Of a DNA stretch of 8,740 bases, positions 1 to 5,734 are shown piece by piece. Origin of the DNA: Acidobacteriaceae bacterium (lineage in GTDB: Bacteria; Acidobacteriota; Terriglobia; Terriglobales; SbA1). The notes beneath the pieces are model-generated. The model searched no databases and had not been told where the DNA came from. It saw only the letters and a list, made by a program, of their open reading frames with translations. Position 1 is the stretch's first letter. The number at the start of each line of letters is the position of its first letter. The DNA lies in assembly GCA_003136335.1 (NCBI GenBank), contig PLEA01000283.1:1-8740 (forward strand), written 5' to 3'. A program made the translations under genes and the position numbers.

Positions 1-1257
1 GCCTGGTGGAAGGCAACGCCCGGTTCTCCTGAACCTGAGCACCCGCAGACTCGCGTGGTCGAAGGCGAGCCCAAACCACAGTATTACGCCGTAACACCCG
101 AGGCGGTGCGGATTCTGACGGGCTTTCTGAAAGCGACCGGCTGGACCTGTCTGTATGGCATCGGCATGGGAACCAATACGTCTGAGCGTGCGGCCGAGGA
201 AGCTGCGTTCGTGGCAAAGACTCTCGGTGCGAGTCTGCAGTACTTCCAGATTGGCAACGAGGCGGACCTGTTCGGCCGCCACCTGCGCGATCCAAAAACG
301 TGGTCCGCGAAAACCTACCTGGAGGAGTGGCTCTCTGTTGCTCGGGCCGTCACCTCCCGAATATCAGGGGCAAAGTTCGGGATGCCGGATGTTGCATCGG
401 ATGTGGCGTGGCTGACGGAAATCGCGGATTTGTGGGCTTCGATCGAGAATCCACCGCACGTGACAACGCTTACGCACCACTACTATTTCGGCGGGCCCGC
501 AACAAACCCCGAGGTCAACATTCCCAACCTGCTGAAGCCAGCTACGATGGCCAGGGTTCAGAAGACGGCAGATACCGCGACCGCCGCGGCCGATAAGATG
601 GGCGTCCGCGTGCGCATGACGGAAGGCAACACTTGCTATCGCGGCGGCAAGCCAGGCGTGTCCGAGGTTTTCGCTGCGGCACTGTGGTCTGCTGACTATT
701 CGCTGTTGCTCGCCAGCAACAACTATTCCGGAGTCAATTTGCACGGCGGCACCGGCAAATCCGTCGCAAACTCCGTCGGAGGTTTCCTCCCCGGCGACAT
801 CCTTCTCAAAGAGAAAGGCGAAAGCCCGGACCAGATCGCGACTCATCCTCACCCCTTCTACACCCCCATTGCGACGTTCGGCTCAGAGTACGTGATGGAG
901 CCGGTGGCCTATGGCCTCAAGTTCGCCGGAGAGCTCAGCGGAGCCTCCTTTCTCCAGGGTGCCTTCACCTCACAGCTCCAGGCGACGGGCGTCGACGCAA
1001 CCGCCTATGCCGCGAGACTTCCCAGCGGGCATGTGGCCGTCATTATCCTGAACAAAGATGCGGAGCAGAATATAGAAGTAAGCCTGGACTTTGGAACGGG
1101 GAGAACAGGAGCGGTGGAGACCGAGACGCTGCACGCCCCGGCGCTGGATAGCCGGGAAGCTCACATCACGCGGTCTCCAGAAGCTGGCCGTCTCCAGGAC
1201 GGCAAGTACACCGTGACGGTTCCCCACGCGACGGGAGTCTGCCTGACCCTCAGGTAG
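1..1257 (+). CDS. GH79-like glycoside hydrolase (beta-glucuronidase/heparanase type), N-terminus outside window
   Basis: The frame is open from base 1 to the TAG at 1255-1257, giving 418 codons, so the gene starts upstream; the GTG at 55 is internal. What is seen: an (beta/alpha)8-type segment with IGNEADLF, whose Glu (codon 259-261) fits the clan GH-A acid/base after Asn. About 120 residues later comes RMTEGNT, whose Glu (codon 622-624) fits the nucleophile. It is followed by a SEVFAAALWSADYSLLLAS helix like that after the GH79 nucleophile. The last ~90 residues (from about base 985, ATAYAARLPSGHVAVIILNK) resemble the GH79 C-terminal beta-sandwich domain. Family members retain configuration and remove uronic acid or related residues from glycans; the substrate here cannot be read from sequence. 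Residue numbering is relative because the start is missing. It has no operon partner in the window, since the next gene is convergent. Other retaining GH-A families (GH30, GH39, GH5-like) are less likely. Confidence 0.8.
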   Translation, partial: AWWKATPGSPEPEHPQTRVVEGEPKPQYYAVTPEAVRILTGFLKATGWTCLYGIGMGTNTSERAAEEAAFVAKTLGASLQYFQIGNEADLFGRHLRDPKTWSAKTYLEEWLSVARAVTSRISGAKFGMPDVASDVAWLTEIADLWASIENPPHVTTLTHHYYFGGPATNPEVNIPNLLKPATMARVQKTADTATAAADKMGVRVRMTEGNTCYRGGKPGVSEVFAAALWSADYSLLLASNNYSGVNLHGGTGKSVANSVGGFLPGDILLKEKGESPDQIATHPHPFYTPIATFGSEYVMEPVAYGLKFAGELSGASFLQGAFTSQLQATGVDATAYAARLPSGHVAVIILNKDAEQNIEVSLDFGTGRTGAVETETLHAPALDSREAHITRSPEAGRLQDGKYTVTVPHATGVCLTLR

Positions 1258-1310
1258 GAGCGGGGATCACCCATCCGACTGATTCCTCGTCGGCATGTGC
1301 CAGAAGCTCG

Positions 1311-1871
1311 TCAGAGTGCTGACCTGGACATCTGTGTTCGATAGGAGCCCGGACTACATCCAAACATCCTCTTGAAAGCTGAACTGAATGCTGTTTCGGA
1401 TTCGTATCCGATGGTCTCTGCGATCGCCGCGAGGTTGGAGTCGTCCCTTCTCAGGGCATTACGCGCGATGGTCGTGCGCCAACGCGTCAGGTACTCAAGA
1501 GGCGCTGAACCAACCAGAGACTTGAAGCGCTCCGCGAACGTGGTGCGAGACATGCCAACCTCGCGCGCCGAGTCTTTCTCATTCCCGCTTGGACGATATT
1601 GTGGGCTTTCATCATCCTCACTGGATATTTCGAACGGAATCTGGCGACGAAACCGGAATCCATGCCCACTTCTTGCCGAGACGATATAGCCCGTGTACCC
1701 CGCATATTGCGGGCGCACCCACTCATTTGCCAAGCCGTACGCGAACAAGCTGAGAGCAGAGTGATCGGTGGCACGGGAGATGATCGAATGGCTGATGTTC
1801 CTGAATTCGATTTGTTCGACGAGATGGGAGCGTGCTTGGATGAGTTGGAATATGAGAAGATCCTGAAACGG
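1311..1871 (-). pseudogene. decayed AraC-family transcriptional regulator (C-terminal HTH recognisable)
   Basis: The minus frame is open from after a TAG at 1872-1874 to the TGA at 1311-1313. The part from about 1571 to 1330 reads as the AraC C-terminal double HTH: AREVGMSRTTFAERFKSLVG, EYLTRWR, then AAIAETIGYESETAFSSAFKR and SPGSYR. The first helix of the HTH domain is not in this frame. In the neighbouring minus frame, 1654-1598 reads GFVARFRSKYPVRMMKAHN, which resembles the usual W-L-A-x-L-R-D-P-x-I-G-R-A-L-x-x-I-H stretch before the HTH. Back in the first frame, 1745-1716 reads LFAYGLANEWV, like the LF-x-x-AL-R-A-H stretch further upstream. This suggests two compensating indels, one between 1716 and 1654 and one near 1575-1598. 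Intact cupin-type AraC proteins are about 300 residues; here fewer than 190 codons remain and no start or N-terminal cupin core is visible. The family identity is firm; the frame assignments upstream of the HTH are inference from remembered family patterns. Confidence 0.65.
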
Positions 1872-1927
1872 CTATCTCCAATCGTCTGTGTGCGGTTGGC
1901 CACCCTTCATGGGCAGAATCATTAGCC

Positions 1928-3379
1928 TTACTTCTGCACGAAGAACTCAGACATAGAAGGTGCGCTGGCCGCGGCACCTGGAGGATTCGATAACCGAAGT
2001 GCGTCCATTACAGTACGCAGCATGCTTTGATGCTGATACACCGTAGTGGATGTTTGCGTAAAGCCGACCTTCACGTTCGGTCCCCAGAAAACTGGAGAGA
2101 CTTTACCGCCGCCTTTTGCGGTATCGCTGGTTGCCGCTTCATCAAAGTCGACGATGAGAATGCCATCCCCTCCGGATAGGAATGCAGAGGAGTTGGACAA
2201 AGGACCGATCACGTTCGTCTGCAACCAAGTGTCCGCTTGCTGCGGCGTTCCATCGTGCGCATCGTCATCGACATCTGGAACGATGAAGGAGAAATCAGGT
2301 AACGTACCGCTGGCCAGGTCCGCAGCGAACTGTGTAAACGGCCAGATGCATTGGTTCGCCACCTGCGGGTCGTCGGCAACATCGGAGAGCATCGCAAATG
2401 GATTATGCCGAATCAGGTACAGTCCGGTATTTCCGCCCAGATAGCCCTGAGTAATGCCTTCCGCATAGATCTTGAACGAGACCCCGGAGGCTAGCATTCG
2501 CCGGGCCAGATTGTCTACATTCCAAACGGTGGTGGAGCTGTCATCTGCCGTCAGCAACTGTCCTGTCGTCAGCATGAAATAGTTGCCGATCGATGGGTGG
2601 GAGTTAGCGTAATAGTTTGTTGCAAGAGATCCGTTACTTATCAGGTTGTTGAGATTGGGCCAATCGCTGGTATTGCCAACGACGGTTGCATAGCTCTGAT
2701 TTTCTTCCATCACCATGAGGACGTGGTTGCTCTGCGGTGTCTGTAACTGCACGGTCACGCTGGCCGCACCCGACTGTGGCGTGTCCTGGGTGCTGGTCGC
2801 GGTCACGGTCACGCTGCCGGCCGAAGCTGGTGCAGTGAAAAGCCCGCTCGCATCGATGGCGCCTTTCCTGGCAGACCACGTAACCGCGGAACTGTAGGTT
2901 CCCGTACCTCGAACCATTGCATTGCACTGCGAGGTTGCGCTGACAGCTATGGTGGATGGATTGCAGGTTACTGCAACGGAAGTAATCGTAGGCGGAGTCG
3001 ACTGCACGGTCACGGACGCCTTGCCGGACTTTGTTGTGTCTTGAGTGCTGGTCGCAGTCGCCGTCACGGTGCCCGCGGTGGCTGATGCGGTGAAAAGCCC
3101 GCTCGCGTTGATGGTGCCCCCGCTGGCAGACCACGTAACCGCGGAACCGTAACTTCCCGTACCCTGAACCGATGCAGTGCACTGCGATGTTGCCTGGAGC
3201 GCAACCGCTGAGGGCACGCAGACCGCTGAGACTGAGGAGATAGAGGATGATATCGGGGAGGGCTGGTTGCCACTGCTTCCGCAAGCCGCTACGGTAAGTA
3301 GAATCGCACACACTATAAGGGCATACAGGAGATGAGTCGGCGCTCTCTTTCTCTTCAGATTGTGCTGCGAACTGCTCAT
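1928..3379 (-). CDS. lipoprotein with two bacterial Ig-like repeats and a PF04185-type phosphoesterase domain
   Basis: A 483-residue protein. Residues 1-33 form a lipoprotein signal: a basic n-region (NLKRKR), a hydrophobic core (LLYALIVCAILL), and a lipobox ending AAC with Cys33. A Ser/Gly linker precedes two Ig-like repeats at about 48-125 and 133-210 that share SAVTWSA, ASGLFTA and TATSTQDT. The rest, from NHVLMVMEENQSY (218-230), is a PF04185 phosphoesterase domain (phospholipase C/acid phosphatase superfamily). It shows EEN (225-227), SHPSIGNY (260-267), a D/H-rich FIVPDVDDDAHDG, VDFDE (410-414) and a late YQH (448-450); the acidic and His residues are the likely metal ligands. The family hydrolyses phosphate mono- or diesters; the substrate is unknown. 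Tethering at the cell surface is predicted. ATG 3379 is chosen because GGAAGG lies just upstream and the signal peptide follows. The IS end lies about 70 bp upstream of the start, so its native promoter may be displaced. Confidence 0.87.
   Translation of the reverse strand: MSSSQHNLKRKRAPTHLLYALIVCAILLTVAACGSSGNQPSPISSSISSVSAVCVPSAVALQATSQCTASVQGTGSYGSAVTWSASGGTINASGLFTASATAGTVTATATSTQDTTKSGKASVTVQSTPPTITSVAVTCNPSTIAVSATSQCNAMVRGTGTYSSAVTWSARKGAIDASGLFTAPASAGSVTVTATSTQDTPQSGAASVTVQLQTPQSNHVLMVMEENQSYATVVGNTSDWPNLNNLISNGSLATNYYANSHPSIGNYFMLTTGQLLTADDSSTTVWNVDNLARRMLASGVSFKIYAEGITQGYLGGNTGLYLIRHNPFAMLSDVADDPQVANQCIWPFTQFAADLASGTLPDFSFIVPDVDDDAHDGTPQQADTWLQTNVIGPLSNSSAFLSGGDGILIVDFDEAATSDTAKGGGKVSPVFWGPNVKVGFTQTSTTVYQHQSMLRTVMDALRLSNPPGAAASAPSMSEFFVQK
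2777..3186. repeat. tandem 255-bp duplication encoding the two Ig-like domains
   Basis: Two adjoining stretches are recognisably the same DNA: GTGAAAAGCCCGCTCGC occurs at 2835-2851 and again at 3090-3106, exactly 255 bp (85 codons) apart. Surrounding blocks such as GCAGACCACGTAACCGCGGA and GTGCTGGTCGC recur in register. The similarity at the nucleotide level implies a fairly recent in-frame domain duplication or gene conversion within the lipoprotein gene. Confidence 0.8.
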
Positions 3380-3382
3380 ACA

Positions 3383-3391
3383 AGCCTTCCG
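3383..3391 (-). promoter_or_regulatory. ribosome binding site of the phosphoesterase lipoprotein gene
   Basis: On the minus strand the bases just before ATG 3379 read CGGAAGGCTTGT. The GGAAGG core sits about 6 nt before the start codon and supports this ATG over downstream alternatives inside the signal peptide. Confidence 0.5.
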
Positions 3392-3431
3392 TTACTCGGC
3401 CAACGATCCGCCAGGGAGCTTATCACCGGCT

Positions 3432-3448
3432 ACCCACTACCCGTAACG
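3432..3448 (+). repeat. left flanking direct repeat of the insertion sequence (possible target-site duplication)
   Basis: ACCCACTACCCGTAACG immediately precedes the left IS end. It recurs at 4892-4908 with a single C/G difference at its eleventh base. It is long for a target duplication, but long ones are known in some integrase-core IS groups. Confidence 0.6.
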
Positions 3449-3449
3449 T

Positions 3450-3502
3450 GTCGTTAGTACATGATGTGTCCGGTTGAGATAGCAGGTGAGATGTCCGCTT
3501 TT
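3450..3502 (+). repeat. left terminal inverted repeat, two tandem motif copies
   Basis: An outer copy (TTAGTACATGATGTGTCCGG, 3454-3473) and an inner copy (TAGCAGGTGAGATGTCCGC, 3480-3498) share a TAG-x-A ... TGTCCG core. The cores start at 3467 and 3492, 25 bp apart. These are probably two transposase contact sites; that function is inferred from position and symmetry. Confidence 0.65.
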
Positions 3503-3524
3503 CGGGCGGCGAGGGTAGGAGACC

Positions 3525-4217
3525 ATGGCAGGCATGTTCTCTTACCCGAAGGCCGCGATGGAGCGGGCGATGAAAGTACAGGAAGTGATTTTGCGGGCCA
3601 TGGCGAAGAAGATCACGAGGTGGCAAGCAGCGGAGATCATCGGCATCAGCGATCGGCACATGCGGCGCTGGCGCGAGCGTTACCAAGAGTTCGGCTATGA
3701 CGGGTTGTTTGATCGGCGGCGTGGGAAGCCTTCTCCGAAGCGGGTTCCGCTGGCGGTGGTGGAGCAGGTATTGGGGCTGTACCGCGACCGCTATCCCGAT
3801 CTGAACGTGCGGCATTTTCACGAGAAGCTGAGCCACGAGCACCAGATCGAGCTGAGCTACAGCTGGGTGAAGCAGGCCTTGCAGGGCGCGGGACTGGTGG
3901 CGCGGGGGCGCAAGCGCCGGGTGCATCGCAAGCGGCGTCCACGGCGGCCGCTGCCCGGCATGCTGCTGCACATCGACGGCAGCCGGCATCGCTGGTTCCA
4001 GAACGACCGCTGGTATGACCTGATCGTGATTCTGGACGATGCCACCAGCGAGATTTATTACGCGCAACTGGTGGAGGAAGAATCGACGCTGACGGTGATG
4101 GCAGGGCTGAACGAGGTGATCGAGCGCAAAGGCGTGTTCTGCGCGCTGTATAGCGACCGGGGCAGCCATTTCTGGCTGACGCCGAAGGGGGAGGGAAAGT
4201 GGATGCGCATCGTCTGA
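3525..4217 (+). CDS. IS transposase, first frame: HTH and first two acidic residues of the DDE core
   Basis: 230 codons. Residues 11-60 form a helix-turn-helix of the integrase-core IS type (ITRWQAAEIIGISDRHMRRW), followed by a basic DRRRGKPSPKR linker and a second DNA-binding region to about 140. The RNase H-like core starts near 147: HIDGS gives the first catalytic Asp (D151) and LYSDRGSHF the second (D211). The family sequence is normal up to K225 (PKGEGK); the zero frame then adds WMRIV and stops at TGA 4215-4217, before the catalytic Glu. Alone it could bind DNA but not catalyse; such short products act as regulators in IS3-type elements, which is only an analogy here. The start ATG 3525 is preceded by AGGAG at a short 3-nt spacing, and GAGGG lies a few bases further upstream. 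Confidence 0.85.
   Translation: MAGMFSYPKAAMERAMKVQEVILRAMAKKITRWQAAEIIGISDRHMRRWRERYQEFGYDGLFDRRRGKPSPKRVPLAVVEQVLGLYRDRYPDLNVRHFHEKLSHEHQIELSYSWVKQALQGAGLVARGRKRRVHRKRRPRRPLPGMLLHIDGSRHRWFQNDRWYDLIVILDDATSEIYYAQLVEEESTLTVMAGLNEVIERKGVFCALYSDRGSHFWLTPKGEGKWMRIV
4193..4199 (+). promoter_or_regulatory. candidate -1 ribosomal frameshift heptamer G_GGA_AAG
   Basis: In the phase of the first transposase frame the bases read ...GAG GGA AAG TGG, so 4193-4199 is a canonical X_XXY_YYZ heptamer. A one-base slip back gives ...GGG AAA | GTG GAT and continues in the second frame as GEGK-VDAHR, restoring the family sequence without loss or gain of a residue. GGGAAAG is the known slippery sequence of the lambda G/T tail genes. 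The zero-frame stop follows at 4215. A 7-bp stem with one G-U (4217-4223 with 4234-4240) lies downstream, at a rather long distance; a purine run (4185-4195) lies just upstream. Use in vivo is inference. Confidence 0.5.
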
Positions 4218-4861
4218 CGCAGGTGGGACGAGCCTTGCGTGAACTGGACATTCAGATGATTCCCGCCGACTCGCCGCAGGCGCGAGGCCGCAGTGAACGC
4301 AACTTTGGAACCTGGCAGGGACGACTGCCGCAAGAACTGCGACTGCAAGGGATCACGACGCTGGAAGCGGCGAACGTTTTTCTGCGACAGCACTACATCG
4401 CTGAGTTCAACCGCCGTTTTCAGGTGGGGGCCGCGCAACCTGGTAACGCGTTTGTGCCGCGTCGCAGCCGGGATCTGGATTTGATCTTCGCGCTGCCGTT
4501 CGAGCGCACGGTGAATCGCGACAACACGGTCAGCATTCAGAATCTCAGTCTGCAGATTGAAGCGGTGCGCTGGCGAGCCAGTCTGGCGGGCTGCAGCGTG
4601 ACCGTCCATCAACATCTGGACGGAACTTTCAGCCTCACCCACGGACCGCACCGGCGGGGCCGATACAGCGCCCAGGGCGCGGCCCTAGCAGACAACAAAA
4701 CGCAGCGCGGACGAGCTGTGGAAAAGCCGCGAGGTGGAAAAGTCCAAAACCCGACTTTCCCACCTCGCTTGGAAATCCCGCAAACGACGCGGGATTCCCA
4801 CTTTCCCACAGCCCCGACGGCTGCTGGTCGTTTAACTCAAACCGGACATTTCACGTGCTAA
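4199..4861 (+). CDS. IS transposase, second frame: catalytic Glu and C-terminal domain
   Basis: The -1 frame is open from about 4199 to TAA 4859-4861. It begins VDAHRLTQVGRALRELDIQM, which continues the family sequence directly after the GEGK of the first frame. The catalytic Glu lies in ARGRSERNFGTWQ (codon 4295-4297), 46 residues after the second Asp once the frames are joined. Next come the usual LPQELRLQGITTLEAANVFL and a C-terminal region with FNRRF and DNTVSIQ. The last ~60 residues are encoded by palindromic DNA and the right inverted repeat and look low in family constraint. The GTG at 4199 follows GAGG at a tight 4-nt spacing, so independent initiation is possible but unconvincing. 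A 445-residue fusion by -1 frameshifting, or a one-base loss in an originally single gene, explains the arrangement better. Confidence 0.8.
   Translation: MDAHRLTQVGRALRELDIQMIPADSPQARGRSERNFGTWQGRLPQELRLQGITTLEAANVFLRQHYIAEFNRRFQVGAAQPGNAFVPRRSRDLDLIFALPFERTVNRDNTVSIQNLSLQIEAVRWRASLAGCSVTVHQHLDGTFSLTHGPHRRGRYSAQGAALADNKTQRGRAVEKPRGGKVQNPTFPPRLEIPQTTRDSHFPTAPTAAGRLTQTGHFTC
4715..4812 (-). repeat. nested three-stem inverted repeat (cloverleaf-like) inside the IS
   Basis: An outer stem pairs 4715-4726 with 4801-4812 (12 positions, one mismatch). Inside are two hairpins: 4730-4744 with 4753-4767 (15 positions, one mismatch, 8-nt loop) and 4771-4781 with 4789-4799 (11 positions, one mismatch, 7-nt loop). 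Every mismatch is A-C on the plus strand, so each becomes a U-G wobble in minus-strand RNA and all three stems are then fully paired. Arm sequences recur: GTGGAAAAG at 4718 and 4734, CTTTCCCAC at 4755 and 4801. The plus strand here also reads as the transposase C-terminus. Confidence 0.75.
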
Positions 4862-4891
4862 GAAAACCGGACATTTTAACTTGCTAACAAC
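4836..4891 (-). repeat. right terminal inverted repeat, two tandem motif copies
   Basis: Read on the minus strand, the outer copy TTAGCAAGTTAAAATGTCCG and the inner copy TAGCACGTGAAATGTCCGG carry the same core as the left end. The complementary cores CCGGACA start at 4867 and 4842, again 25 bp apart. The transposase stop codon TAA (4859-4861) lies inside this repeat. Confidence 0.7.
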
Positions 4892-4908
4892 ACCCACTAC
4901 CGGTAACG
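4892..4908 (+). repeat. right flanking direct repeat of the insertion sequence (possible target-site duplication)
   Basis: ACCCACTACCGGTAACG follows the right IS end directly and matches 3432-3448 in 16 of 17 bases. Its middle, TACCGGTA, is an 8-bp palindrome that the left copy lacks because of the mismatch. Confidence 0.6.
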
Positions 4909-5335
4909 ACACTCGACCCCTCATGGGCGCCTGGAGCCAAAACACCCCAGCCCGCGGAGTGCTGTATTCAGATGCTTCCGTGCGGCCGCGGGTTGAATCT
5001 AATCGTCATCGGCTCAATGTGAATGGCGGGCATGATATTTTGGCGTTTTGCTTTATTGTGCAACGGAATCTGGCATTCGTGGTGACCGGACTTATTTGGC
5101 CGGACCATGCAACCCCAGATATTTGTGGGTGACCGGTGTTAGGTCTGTGGGAGGGCCTGATAGGCATCTTCCCGGGAGGGACTGCAGGCTCTGTGCAGGG
5201 TGTTGGGGAAAAGTCCCGAAGCAATTTTTCCGTTTCACTTCAGTGCCGATCCTAGACTGGGGGGACGGGCATCGTGACGGTCAAGTGGACGGGAAGCACA
5301 CCGCCCGCCGCGTGATTCCCGAGCCTGCCACTCCA
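4909..5335. other. intergenic stretch without a recognised gene
   Basis: Between the IS flank and the phosphoesterase fragment I find no frame with family-like protein sequence. The short open frames on both strands lack a convincing ribosome site and have composition typical of chance frames. The only structure seen is weak: a 5-bp stem CTGCA/TGCAG around 5182-5198 and a short GGG/CCC hairpin near 5204-5217 followed by TTTTT at 5225-5229, possibly a poor terminator on the plus strand. It may be eroded remains of the flanking genes. Confidence 0.5.
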
Positions 5336-5722
5336 TCAGGGAGTCGGCGGGGCTAGGGTGCACTGCCCGCCCGTATTCTGGGCTGGCGGGATCGGAGGAG
5401 TAGCCCAGGGCACGTTCACAAAATCAAAGAACTCGCTCATGTCGATCTGGGCAGCGTCACGGTTTGTCACAGCAGGCACGTTGAAGCGAGTTTCAATCCG
5501 CTTCAAAATTGCGGTGTAGTCGCACACCTGGTAAGAGACAGAATTCTTCTTGGCAAAAGGCGAGATCACGATCAAGGGCAGACGAAATCCCGTGTAGGTA
5601 AAATTGCAGGTGGCTCTCCCGGTCGTGCCGGTCGAGTCACAGATGTCGCCTGGCACCAGGTCCATCGGGGCGACGCCGTCCGGACTCGGCATAGGCTGCG
5701 GCGAAACGTAGTCGTAAAAACC
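5336..5722 (-). pseudogene. C-terminal fragment of a phospholipase C-type PF04185 phosphoesterase
   Basis: The minus frame from 5722 to TGA 5336-5338 reads GFYDYVSPQPMPSPDGVAP, then a C-rich CNFTYTGFRLPLIVISPFAKK. ILKRIETRFNVP, RDAAQIDMSEFFDF and a Pro-rich tail ending PPTP follow. This is the last ~125 residues of a family normally several hundred residues long. The catalytic N-terminal part (EENRS-type metal site and nucleophile) is absent: upstream in frame the similarity ends at 5722-5725 and a TAA follows at 5743-5741. The family D-H-V metal ligand is D-Y-V here, consistent with relaxed constraint. The break coincides with a palindromic IS-like end at 5735-5761. An ATG at 5692 exists but would yield only 118 residues without the active site, so a functional product is unlikely. 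It is a different subtype from the complete lipoprotein at 1928-3379, though in the same superfamily. Confidence 0.75.
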
Positions 5723-5734
5723 ACTTTGACCGGA

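Larger units (their letters stand above)
3449..4891 (+). mobile_element. insertion sequence, integrase-core DDE transposase (former ISNCY / IS1202-like or IS481-like group)
   Basis: The ends match as inverted repeats: from 3450 the left end reads GTCGTTAGTA, then TGTCCGGTT at 3467-3475. The reverse complement of the right end from 4891 reads GTTGTTAGCA, then TGTCCGGTT at 4873-4865. Just outside both ends is a 17-bp direct repeat with one mismatch. Inside lies one transposase in two overlapping frames that fills most of the element. At about 1.44 kb with a fused product of 445 residues, it fits integrase-core IS elements formerly pooled as ISNCY. The exact boundary could shift by one or two bases because the left repeat has a one-base gap against the right. 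The family assignment is from protein pattern recognition, not a database match. Confidence 0.8.

Noticed and set aside
364..852. Long minus-strand open frame antisense to the GH79-like gene
   Set aside because: It is a codon-bias shadow of the sense gene, whose catalytic motifs are clear; the antisense product has no family features.
1258..1310. Possible terminator between the convergent GH79-like gene and AraC remnant (CCGAC/GTCGG)
   Set aside because: The stem is only 5 bp with an 8-nt loop and no T-run on either strand.
2634..3383. Alternative minus-strand frame overlapping the lipoprotein
   Set aside because: It repeats because the underlying Ig-like DNA repeats; the lipoprotein frame has the signal peptide, lipobox and enzyme domain.
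3423..4169. Long minus-strand open frames (His/Pro- or Arg/Ala-rich) antisense to the transposase
   Set aside because: They are shadows of GC-rich sense codons, and the sense frame has HTH and DDE motifs.
4715..4812. CRISPR-like or tandem array because of recurring TTTCCCAC blocks
   Set aside because: The blocks are short, irregularly spaced arms of inverted repeats; there are no regular spacers and no cas genes.
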